From Cyanobacteriota bacterium (lineage in GTDB: Bacteria > Cyanobacteriota > Cyanobacteriia > PCC-6307 > Cyanobiaceae), in the NCBI GenBank assembly GCA_026389315.1, contig JAPLIC010000066.1:22815-86814 (forward strand): a stretch of DNA of 64,000 nucleotides, written 5' to 3'. Below are positions 46,643-53,786 of this stretch, piece by piece. The notes under the pieces are model-generated. The model was not told the DNA's origin and made no database searches. It worked only from the letters and a program-made list of their open reading frames with translations. Made by a program: the position numbers and the translations under genes. Position 1 is the stretch's first letter. Every line of letters starts with the position of its first letter.

Positions 46643-47856
46643 TGACGTGGACCCCAAAAACTGATCCAGCCCTTATGAGAGCTTCCCTATCGGCCAGACT
46701 TGGCCAGGAGAAGCCCCATGAAACGCAAACGCCACAACCCCGAGCAAATCATCCGCAAGCTGCGCAGTGCCGAGCAACTGCTCAACCAAGGCCAAACAGT
46801 TGCCGATGTATGCCGAGCTCTGGAGGTATCTGCTACCACCTACCACCGTTGGCAGCATCTCTACGGAGGCATGAAATCCACGGAAGCCAAGCGGCTCAAG
46901 GAGCTGGAACAGGAGAACTCTCGGCTGAAGCGTTTACTTGCCGAGGCAGAGCTCGACAAGGCCATGCTCAAAGAGCCGGAACGTCGACGCAGAGCTGTCG
47001 TGGTTCTGCAGGATCGATTCCGGGCTTCCCAGCGCCGGGCTTGCCGTCTAGCCGGCCAGAACCGCAGTACCCAACGACGGCCAGTGCCGGTGGCAGACAT
47101 CGAGGAGCACAAGCTCAGACAGCGGATTCGAGAGCTGGCCCGGCGCCACATTCGCTGGGGTAGACGACTGGTTTACAGGCGTCTGCGAATCGAGGGTTGG
47201 AGCGTCAACCACAAGCGGGTGCAAAGGATCTGGCGCAAGGAGGGGTTACAGAGGCCCCTGCCGCGCAAGCAAAAGCGCTCACGACCGGCAGACGGTTCCA
47301 GAGAGCTCCTTAGAGCCGAGTACCCGCATCATGTGTGGGCGATCGACTTCCAATTCGACCAAACGATGGATGGCAGAAGATTGAAATTTCTGAATATTGT
47401 GGATGAATATAGTCGCATGTGTCTTGCCATTCGTGTTGGTAGACGTTGTAAGGCTATCGATGTAATCGACACGATTGAGGAACTTCTCAAGCAGTATCCA
47501 GCACCCACCCATCTACGAATGGACAATGGCCCTGAGTTCATTGCCCATGCATTACAGGAATGGTGCACAGGTAGTGGATCAGGTGCGGAATACATCCCGC
47601 CAGGTTCACCTTGGGAGAATCCATTCGTGGAATCATTCAACAGTCGGCTCAGGGATGAATTCTTGAATATCGAGATTTTCGCATCGTTGTTAGAAGCAAA
47701 GGTATTGGCAGAGCAACACAGGATGGAATACAATACCTACAGACCGCATTCGGCTCTCCAGGGGCGTACGCCCCTGGAAGTCCTCCAGCAATGGAAGGCG
47801 GCTTGATCACCCCACCAGCTCTCATAGAAACTGGACCACAGATGGGGGTCACGTCA
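46643..47856 (+). mobile_element. IS3-family insertion sequence
   Basis: The ends are imperfect inverted repeats of about 39 bases: the left end starts TGACGTGGACCCC and ends CTTATGAGAGC, while the right end, read inward, starts TGACGTGACCCCC and ends TCTATGAGAGC. They bracket a single transposase gene. No target-site duplication is visible (TAGA to the left, GCCA to the right), so the element may have recombined since insertion. The left end lies 10 bases from a GTTAGGC motif at 46626-46632. Confidence 0.85.
46718..47806 (+). CDS. IS3-family transposase, OrfA-OrfB fused
   Basis: The 362-residue protein starts MKRKRHNPEQIIRKLRSAEQ, the helix-turn-helix OrfA of IS3 elements, passes through a coiled coil (LKELEQENSRLKRLLAEAEL) and runs directly into the OrfB DDE integrase. 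The catalytic residues are Asp in VWAIDFQFDQT, Asp in LRMDNGPEF and Glu in ENPFVESFNSRLRDEFLN. In most relatives OrfA and OrfB are in different frames joined by programmed -1 frameshifting. Here KAMLKEPERRRRAVVVLQDR joins them in one frame, and the few residues usually found between AMLKE and ARRR seem lost. The reading frame is intact, so it may still be active. Confidence 0.9.
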   Translation: MKRKRHNPEQIIRKLRSAEQLLNQGQTVADVCRALEVSATTYHRWQHLYGGMKSTEAKRLKELEQENSRLKRLLAEAELDKAMLKEPERRRRAVVVLQDRFRASQRRACRLAGQNRSTQRRPVPVADIEEHKLRQRIRELARRHIRWGRRLVYRRLRIEGWSVNHKRVQRIWRKEGLQRPLPRKQKRSRPADGSRELLRAEYPHHVWAIDFQFDQTMDGRRLKFLNIVDEYSRMCLAIRVGRRCKAIDVIDTIEELLKQYPAPTHLRMDNGPEFIAHALQEWCTGSGSGAEYIPPGSPWENPFVESFNSRLRDEFLNIEIFASLLEAKVLAEQHRMEYNTYRPHSALQGRTPLEVLQQWKAA

Positions 47857-48285
47857 GCCAGCCTTCGTAGTTGCCATATGGCACCGACACCAAAAGTGAG
47901 CTACCCGGAAGCGATGGGAGAACCGTCACCGGCCGCATCAGCGGCTTGTCATGACTCGGTCTTGTAAGGGTCTTTTGCGACTGAGACGCGAACGACAGTG
48001 GGTGAGGGCTTCGGAGGGCGTGATTAAAACCCCCCAGAGGAGCTGCTAGTGATGCGCCAGCTGCTGAAGAGAGGCTGCCTGGCTCCGCAGGCGGTTAACG
48101 ACGATGTTGGGCATCTCTTGTCCAACTGTGAACCGTTACTTGGCCCTGAGGGAATGGCAGCCCTGTCTCACAAATCCATTGCCATCACCTGCCACCACCT
48201 GCCACCACCCGGCAGCCTTCGCCCCCAAATGCACCAAGGGTTGCACCTGCCACAATGGCATCCAACCACCCGCCCAAATTGAGGT
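47857..48285. other. non-coding stretch between IS3 and TIR gene
   Basis: No convincing gene is visible in this stretch of about 430 bases. It has a CACCTGCCACCAC-type short repeat near 48185-48205 and mixed composition, and may be debris from earlier insertions. Confidence 0.4.
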
Positions 48286-49071
48286 TTGCCCGAACCAGCC
48301 CCCGAGCGCCAGCATGTGTTCATCAGCTACAGCCATGTCGATAGGGTTTGGGTTGAGCGGCTGCGGCGGATGATGGCACCGATGCTGAGAGACAGCGGCC
48401 AGGTGCTGCGCTTATGGGACGACAACCTGATCAAGCCTGGCGCGAAATGGCGCGATGAGATTGAGACGGCACTGGCTCAGGCGGAGGTGGCACTGCTGCT
48501 GGTGAGCGATCACTTCCTGGCCTCGGAGTTTGTGATGGGCCAAGAGGTACCCAAGTTGCTGGCAGCGGCGAAAGCTGAGGGGGTGCCAATTCTGTGGGTG
48601 AGCCTGAGTCCATGCCTGGTGGAGCACACGCCCATTCATGAGTACCAGGCTGTGCTACCGGCCAACCAGCACCTCGCAGGACTCGATGAAGTAGGCCGAC
48701 TCGAAGCCCTAAAGAAAATCAGCCTGACCATTGAGCAAGTAATGACTAGACAAAAGCAAGCAAGAGAGGCGTCTAAACAATCAGCAAGTTTCGAGAACAC
48801 ATCATTTGTTCAGTCTCCAGAGGAAGTGGATTTAGATTACCACTGGAAGCAAATAATCGGTAAAATTGAGTTGCCATCAAATCGGATGATTTTAATCCAG
48901 CAAGCCAAGCTGTTACAACTCGACTCAGACCGGGCCCTTGTTGGCGTAAATGAGCAATGGTTGACGATAGTTCATAGTCGGCTGTCGCTTTTAGAAAAGG
49001 CGATTGCGATTACTTTGGGCTCAAGGAGGGTGGTCACTTTGATCAGTCAGCACGATGTGCATGCAGCCTAG
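48286..49071 (+). CDS. TIR-domain protein
   Basis: The 261-residue protein starts at a TTG at 48286; no better start is seen. Residues 8-130 are a TIR domain: HVFISYSHVDRVWVERLRRM, LRLWDDNLIKPGAKWRDEIE, VALLLVSDHFLASEFVMGQE (with the Glu expected at the NADase position) and GVPILWVSLSPC. The C-terminal part (about 150-261) is less typical, more AT-rich and of unknown fold. Bacterial TIR domains often cleave NAD+ or make signalling nucleotides in anti-phage defence, but that activity is inferred. It stands alone between the IS3 element and a copy of the SNF2 3'-end repeat. Confidence 0.85.
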   Translation: MPEPAPERQHVFISYSHVDRVWVERLRRMMAPMLRDSGQVLRLWDDNLIKPGAKWRDEIETALAQAEVALLLVSDHFLASEFVMGQEVPKLLAAAKAEGVPILWVSLSPCLVEHTPIHEYQAVLPANQHLAGLDEVGRLEALKKISLTIEQVMTRQKQAREASKQSASFENTSFVQSPEEVDLDYHWKQIIGKIELPSNRMILIQQAKLLQLDSDRALVGVNEQWLTIVHSRLSLLEKAIAITLGSRRVVTLISQHDVHAA

Positions 49072-49215
49072 GTTAATTTTGAAATCTGTTAACTGGCACC
49101 ATGATAATTTTACACTCGAATATATTGATGCTATACGTTTTACACTGACTGCAAACTTGCAATTGTCTTCACCGCTCTATCTGCCGTGTGCTATGGAATC
49201 CGCGCCTCCTCTGAT

Positions 49216-49318
49216 CTTTGGCTGACGTGATTTACGGCTCGGGCGCAGAATGGCTGGGAGGCTTTGTTGTCAAGCAACTGCGGGACTTGGTGGCTTTGGA
49301 GGAGGGGGGATAGGTGGG
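49216..49318 (+). repeat. diverged copy of the SNF2 3' end
   Basis: GAATGGCTGGGAGGCTTTG, then GTCAAGCAACTGCGGGACTT and the GGAGGGGGGATAGGTGGG end match the SNF2 gene tail, with more differences than the other copies. The similarity ends at about 49318, so the downstream GGGGTT part is missing here. Confidence 0.8.
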
Positions 49319-49539
49319 TTTGTGCCATGCACTATGTTTTATCCCATATTAATCGACAATCATCTAACACTGTGTCATTCACAAGTCCTTCGATGTTATC
49401 GGTGTGGAGGCACTCTTGATAGAGAGACTGAGTAATGCTTTGCAAGGTCCGAAGCCTTGCGGTATGGAGTGAGGAGTCGTATCCACCAAGAACTTTGCGA
49501 CTGAAAAGTGTTCCAAGCCTAGAGAGGCCAGCAGAGTCT

Positions 49540-49605
49540 GCAGAACGTTGCAAGTAAGGGGCGCCGTGCTTCAGCGCGGCGTCCCGCTTGACTGCGGGGT
49601 TAGGT
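49540..49605 (-). other. candidate integron attC recombination site
   Basis: On the minus strand: an ACCTAAC box (49605-49599, RYYYAAC consensus), GTCAAGCGGGACG (L''), a short loop, CGCCCCTTACTTGC (L') and GCAACGTT ending at the crossover-type GTT (49546-49544). The plus strand folds as AAG/GGG/CGCCG against CGGCG-T-CCC and CTT, with one extrahelical base, as in attC sites. It sits at the 3' end of the minus-strand gene 49571-50128, where a cassette attC belongs. The GTTRRRY box is degenerate (GTTCTGC). No integrase is in the window. Confidence 0.6.
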
Positions 49606-50128
49606 TGCCCTTGGGCAGTGTTTTGATGAGCCAACTGATCAACCTGGCTTCTTTTGATCTTAGATAGTGGTCAAGTCTTTCAGTAAGCATCTGCTTATGC
49701 TCTTGAACTAGTACAATTTGCCGCATTAGCTGCTCATATGATTTCTTTGGGTCTAGTGACTTGTATTCCTTATCACGCGACAACGATATATTTGCAGCCA
49801 CAGTTAATTGAGCTAAAGCGCAATGACGGCTAACATCAGCTGGTGTTAGAAATGATTTTGTCTGGATTCCCTCACGAGGATCAGAAGAGTACTCGATAAG
49901 TTTGTAATCGGTTGCAGAGATAACTATGTGAAAACCATGGGCTTGATTTTCATTGAATTTGTAGTTGTCAGTAAAATAAATTTCAAACCTCCGAGGTTGT
50001 CTCATTAGATCACCCATTGACACCATGCCATTCTCGTCTTGAGCGATCTTGAAACTCACAATGCCGATTTGTTTCTGAGCCTTTTTGATCAAGCGCTGAA
50101 AGAGCGCGATTATATACCTTCTGGTCAT
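49571..50128 (-). CDS. unknown protein in a probable integron-type cassette
   Basis: I do not recognise the family. From an ATG at 50128 (MTRRYIIALFQRLIKKAQKQ) the 185-residue product has a basic N-terminal helix, a middle part with RRFEIYFTDNYKFNENQAHG and a helical C-terminus (SYEQLMRQIVLVQEHKQMLT). The open frame continues upstream, but GTTAGGC (50146-50140, minus strand) sits 11 bases before this ATG, as at cassette borders. The last codons (LTPQSSGTPR) are read from the attC-like site, as is common for cassette genes. Codon use is AT-rich compared with the core genome, supporting transfer. Confidence 0.6.
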   Translation of the reverse strand: MTRRYIIALFQRLIKKAQKQIGIVSFKIAQDENGMVSMGDLMRQPRRFEIYFTDNYKFNENQAHGFHIVISATDYKLIEYSSDPREGIQTKSFLTPADVSRHCALAQLTVAANISLSRDKEYKSLDPKKSYEQLMRQIVLVQEHKQMLTERLDHYLRSKEARLISWLIKTLPKGNLTPQSSGTPR

Positions 50129-50477
50129 TGCATTACATAGCCTAACATAGAATATGAGGTCCCGAATATCACGCGAAATCCAGCGACTGCTGCATATCCT
50201 ACAGATACCTGATATCTTAAATGACTTGAAAACCAAGGCCCCGTCATGGATTCTAGGGAAGCGATCAGCTCCGATGAAGGATATGTGGTTTCAGTTTATC
50301 ACCCTTGGGCCACGTTTTGCTGGCCTTGTCCCAGCATGCACCGGGAAAGTCCAAGCTATGGGTAGTTATTCGGATCTAGAAGTTGACTAAGCCTAAAGCT
50401 TGCATGATTTTATGCTATGCGTATTTTGAGTATTCTGACTTTAGTTATCTACTTTCTGTTCGCTTCTCTCCACTTGA

Positions 50478-50755
50478 TTAGGTAACAAGCTCCACACCCT
50501 TCAGGAGTCGCTCGGGCCTTGCGGTGCATTGTGCCAAGGCGTCATGAGCCCAGTCTGCGATCGCTGCAAAACAGAAGGTTTTAACCTTGGCCACCTGCAC
50601 GTGAATGGGATGACCAGCCTCATCAAGGGAAACAGCGGCGACGATTGGCACGTTGTTCTCTGATCCGCGACCAGGCTTGTCGCCATTATGTTCTCCGCCT
50701 TGATAAGCATCATCCAGCTGAACCTTTTCCCGCTGCACATATGTCTTCTCCCGCT
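50478..50755 (-). pseudogene. IS1595-family (ISXO2-like) transposase remnant
   Basis: The frame reads REKVQLDDAYQGGEHNGDKP, then GRGSENNVPIVAAVSLDEAG, HPIHVQVAKVKTFCFAAIAD and WAHDALAQCTA, the central DDE part of ISXO2-like transposases. Both the N-terminal zinc region and the C-terminus are missing, so it is a dead fragment. It is fused at its 5' side to a TPR-like fragment. Confidence 0.8.
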
Positions 50756-50906
50756 CAGTCGAGGTGCTCTGGCCCCAGCTGCTTCTTGCGGATATCCAGG
50801 ATTTGTTGCCATAGGTGCACAACCTGTGCGGTGTTTCCCTTGGCCCCCAAGACAGCAGCAAGACGCAGCAACTCCCGGAGTTGGTGATCGCCGATCAGCA
50901 ATTCTG
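50755..50906 (-). pseudogene. TPR-like gene fragment
   Basis: The minus strand encodes HQLRELLRLAAVLGAKGNTA and HLWQQILDIRKKQLGPEHLD, resembling a tetratricopeptide repeat of the LGPEHxDT (kinesin-light-chain-like) type. It is cut at its 3' side by the transposase relic. The flanking frame up to 51075 is not recognisable. Confidence 0.45.
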
Positions 50907-51081
50907 TCTGCTGTTGGGCCAGACTGGTCACAGGCCGAGGACCCATGCTGGCTTGAAGGGTGCTCTGGGCTGCGTCTGGGAGCGACAAGCCCAGCACCCC
51001 GGCATGAAGATCAGCCAGCGGTGCTGAGTTGAGCCGACCTGCAGCGGATCGCGTTGGCCGTCCCAAGGGCTGCACTGGAAT

Positions 51082-51611
51082 TTAGCTGGTTGCCAGCCAG
51101 GCCTCCAGATCGGCAGCAGCCTGGAAATCAAGCAACGCCTCAGCCAGTGCTTCCAGCTGAGGCAGCGGCAGAGCGCGGATGCGAGCTTCCTGGCTGGGGG
51201 TGAGGCCACCGCAGCGGCCCTGCAGCAACCGCATCGTGAGCTCCAGCTCGCCGGTTTTGAGGCCTTATTCCCGCCCCCGTGCCTCCCCGAGCCAAAAGAT
51301 CTCCCTGTAGGCCACGCTCTTGCTGAAGTCCTCCAGGGTGATGCCGCCCATGGCGCAGATCTCCGGGATGGGGTGTGAGCTGAAGCGTGCCAACAGGATA
51401 GCGGCGGTGGCATCGGCGATCTGGCTCTCGAGGGCGGTGCCGGCCACGGTGGAACGGATCTGGGCGGTGGTGGCCGGTAGCCGCTCCTCCTTTTCCAGCA
51501 GCAAGGCCAGGGTGCGCAGCAGCGGCGGGGCGTTGGGGTCGGCCAGGGCGGGCTGCAGCTCCAGCCAGCGCACTCGGAACTCCAGAAACTCGGCCACCGG
51601 CTCCGGAATCA
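51082..51611 (-). pseudogene. Rpn/DUF4351 family nuclease remnant (5' truncated, internal stop)
   Basis: The minus strand encodes EPVAEFLEFRVRWLELQPAL, LLLEKEERLPATTAQIRSTV, GGITLEDFSKSVAYREIF and, after a TAA at 51265-51267, LELTMRLLQGRCGGLTPSQE and AEALLDFQAAADLEAWLATS. This is the back half of a recombination-promoting nuclease/putative transposase with its DUF4351 tail. The front half is missing and replaced by a copy of the SNF2 3' end on the opposite strand. The premature TAA confirms decay. Confidence 0.8.
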
Positions 51612-51767
51612 TGATCCGCGAAAAATCAGTCCTGGCCGAAGAGATTGTCGGCTCGGGCGAAGAATGGCTGGGGGGCTTTGATGTCAAGCAGCTGCGGGAT
51701 TTGGTGGGTTGGGAGGGAGGGGGGGTAGGTGGGATTGTGTTTCGTTGCTTGGGTATTTTTTGGGGTT
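51281..51767 (+). repeat. 487-base direct repeat, copy 1 (Rpn relic + SNF2 tail)
   Basis: This segment and 53113-53598 are near-identical over their full length. Each joins an antisense Rpn relic to bases equivalent to the SNF2 3' end (from ATCATGATCC at 51608) and ends at TTTTTTGGGGTT. Spacing between copies is about 1.83 kb. The shared junction shows the fusion formed once and was then duplicated. Confidence 0.9.
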
Positions 51768-52175
51768 GTTGCTAACGTTGCTCTTGAGTGGTAGGCGCAG
51801 CTGAGAGCGGATGGAAACCTGTCCGCAATCGCAGCCGTTTCCTTGAAAGCCAAGATAGTCAGATGTAGCGGCAGTATGTACAGATGAAAAATCAACTTCT
51901 TGCTGCATTAGATCACGTTTCTTAGATGGGCGCACGAATCCCATCGCCGAAGGGATGGGGCTGAGAAGTATACATTTTGCTCAATACCAGTAGCTCTTCG
52001 GTGGGGTTATGCAGCTTTGCTGCGGCTTGGCGAGTGATGATTAGACGATATTAGAATCTCTTCCCTTGCGCAACTCTTGAGTTAATCTCGTCATTAGCAT
52101 TCCGCATGATGTCTCCAACCTTGTCTAGTTCGCTGGAAACATTTTTCAAAGTCTCGGTCGCCGGGTTGGGCAGAT
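51768..52175. other. non-coding stretch downstream of the DUF5615 gene
   Basis: About 400 bases with no convincing gene. A GCTAACGTT just after the repeat end (51771-51779) and a GTTGGGC at 52165-52171, four bases beyond the DUF5615 stop, match core-site consensus (the latter as GCCCAAC on the minus strand), but no clear folded attC is visible between them. Confidence 0.35.
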
Positions 52176-52496
52176 TTATGGGATCTCGACCTCGCTGTAG
52201 CTGCCAGGCGTAGCGCCATCGACGGCTACCGCAACGCGAGCGATGACGGGCTTGATGCGAGGCCACCGTGCTTTTCCGAGCACAACGATAGCGATAGCGC
52301 GATTCGTGAGGTTCTGCTGATACTTGATGTTCGTGTCGGTGGTGAGCAACACCTCAAAGCCACCGGCCTCCGCAGCCAATAGCAGTTCCCCGTTGCGCAG
52401 CGTCGACCAGCCCTGCTCGAAAGCGGTCACTACTTGATGCGCGCTCAAGTACTTTCGAATCGGCAGCGGAGTGCCTTGATCAAACAGAACGAACAC
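52176..52496 (-). CDS. DUF5615 PIN-like toxin candidate
   Basis: The 106-residue protein starts at a GTG (52496) as MFVLFDQGTPLPIRKYLSAH, then VVTAFEQGWSTLRNGELLLA, GFEVLLTTDTNIKYQQNL and AIAIVVLGKARWPRI. Asp near the start (LFDQ) and Asp in TTDTN are where PIN-like nucleases keep acidic residues. DUF5615 proteins pair with DUF433 proteins in VapBC-like modules, and here the partner lies directly upstream with stop TAG and GTG adjacent. A truncated copy of this pair is found at 53602-53769. Toxicity is inferred from family and pairing. Confidence 0.8.
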   Translation of the reverse strand: MFVLFDQGTPLPIRKYLSAHQVVTAFEQGWSTLRNGELLLAAEAGGFEVLLTTDTNIKYQQNLTNRAIAIVVLGKARWPRIKPVIARVAVAVDGATPGSYSEVEIP

Positions 52497-52558
52497 CTAA
52501 GCTGGCGCTAGAGCGCTCCGGGCCGCATGGTCGAGTACGGCCTGGACCTGCTCTAGGG
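52391..52558 (-). repeat. 168-base segment duplicated at 53602-53769
   Basis: Covers the start of the DUF5615 gene and the end of the DUF433 gene. The two copies are about 93% alike by eye and in the same orientation. Confidence 0.85.
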
Positions 52559-52718
52559 TGACCCCTTGAAACCATTCAACAAATTCGGTAACGGAAGCAC
52601 CATCTTCGAGATTCTCGAACAGGGTTGAAATGGGCACCCGTGATCCGCGAAACACCCAAGCTCCACTCATACGCTCGGGATCGCGTTCGACAGCCAGGCA
52701 AGTAGACCAATCAATCAT
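52497..52718 (-). CDS. DUF433 antitoxin-like protein
   Basis: The 73-residue protein reads MIDWSTCLAVERDPERMSGA, WVFRGSRVPISTLFENLEDG and VTEFVEWFQGVTLEQVQAVL, a complete DUF433 domain, a small helix-turn-helix-like fold typical of antitoxins. It is directly upstream of the DUF5615 gene with no gap. The start is an ATG at 52718. A GTTGGGC motif about 50 bases upstream (52769-52775 as GCCCAAC on the plus strand) could be a cassette border. Confidence 0.8.
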   Translation of the reverse strand: MIDWSTCLAVERDPERMSGAWVFRGSRVPISTLFENLEDGASVTEFVEWFQGVTLEQVQAVLDHAARSALAPA

Positions 52719-52834
52719 GGCTAAACGTTAGCACATGCAGCCGACGTGGCTTGACTGCCCCAGCGGTTTGCCCAACGCTCATTATCACCCGCCCGCGGTG
52801 ACTTTCAGGTAAGGTGTCGCTCCTTGGCTGCTTT

Positions 52835-53047
52835 TCAGGCGGCTTGGATAAATGGTAGCGTCTGATTGGATTGGTGGCCTTCTGGTGGCTTGAGATTCCG
52901 AGTAAGGATTGTCGTTGCTGACCCCCACAGATAGAGAGTAGCCGCGTGAATACCCGTCTCCTCGGAAATTCGGGCCATGCTCTGCCGGTTCGGCGGACTC
53001 ATCCGCCTTCTGACATCAGCCTTCATCGCCTCGCTGTAACGACGCAT
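52835..53047 (-). pseudogene. transposase N-terminal remnant
   Basis: The frame reads MRRYSEAMKADVRRRMSPPN and RQSMARISEETGIHAATLYL, the helix-turn-helix start of an IS3-type OrfA transposase. After about 42 residues the match ends (TRNLKPPEGHQSNQ looks unrelated) and no catalytic domain follows, so this is a fragment. Confidence 0.7.
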
Positions 53048-53112
53048 TGCTCTGCTCCATCAAGCCCCCGGGTTTGCGATTGAGAGGTGTGACATCTTTC
53101 CTGGTAGCGGGG

Positions 53113-53598
53113 GCCTCCCCGAGCCCAAAGATCTCCCTGTAGGCCACGCTCTTGCTGAAGTCCTCCAGGGTGATGCCGCCCATGGCGCAGATCTCCGGGA
53201 TGGGGCGTGAGGTGAAGCGTGGCAACAGGATAGCGGCGGTGGCAGCGGCGATTTGGCTTTCCAGGGCGGTGCCGGCCACGGTGGAACGGATCTGGGCGGT
53301 GGTGGCCGGTAGCCGCTCCTACTTTTCCAGCAGTAAGGCCAGGGTGCGCAGCAGCGGCGGGGCGTTGTGGTCGGCCAGGGCAGGCTGCAGCTCCAGCCAG
53401 CGCACCCGGAACTCCAGAAACTCGGCCACCGGCTCCGGAATCATGTCCCGCGAAAAATCAGTCCTGGCCGAAGAGATTGTCGGCTCGGGCGAAGAATGGC
53501 TGGGCGGCTTTGATGTCAAGCAACTGCGGGATTTGGTGGCTTTGGAGGAGGGGGGATAGGTGGGGTTGTGTTTAGTTGCTTGGGTATTTTTTGGGGTT
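53113..53598 (+). repeat. 487-base direct repeat, copy 2 (Rpn relic + SNF2 tail)
   Basis: The partner of 51281-51767. It contains the Rpn relic on the minus strand (about 53113-53440, lacking the DUF4351 end and with a stop in the LLLEKE region) and the SNF2 tail on the plus strand (53440-53598), ending TTTTTTGGGGTT. The next bases start the truncated DUF5615 copy. Confidence 0.9.
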
Positions 53599-53601
53599 CG
53601 G

Positions 53602-53769
53602 CGTTGCGCAGCGTCGACCAGCCCTGTTCGAAAGCGGTCACTACTTGATGCGCGCTCAAGTGCTTGCGAATCGGCAGCGGATTGCCTTGATCAAACAGAA
53701 TGCGCACCTACGCTGGCGCCAGAGCGCTCCGGGCCGCATGGTCGAGTACGGCTTGGACCTGCTCTAGGG
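53602..53769 (-). pseudogene. truncated second copy of the DUF433-DUF5615 pair
   Basis: It keeps the last 14 or so codons of DUF433 (VLDHAARSALAPA) and the first 36 of DUF5615 (MRILFDQGNPLPIRKHLSAH). It is cut on one side by the SNF2-tail repeat and on the other at CCCTAACGCC, next to the caspase-TIR gene. Neither product can be functional. Confidence 0.85.
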
Positions 53770-53786
53770 AAATCCCTAACGCCGGT

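Noticed and set aside
49332..49634. 100-codon minus-strand frame through the attC-like site
   Set aside because: It reads straight through the folded site and the start of the neighbouring gene's tail; its C-terminal half may be a relic, but there is no support for a real gene.
50383..50400. Further seven-base GTTRRRY/RYYYAAC-like matches
   Set aside because: Such degenerate boxes occur by chance every few hundred bases on two strands; only those with folded sequence beside a gene end were kept.
51684..51944. Minus-strand frame over the SNF2-tail repeat
   Set aside because: It is mostly the reverse of the repeat and has no protein-like features.
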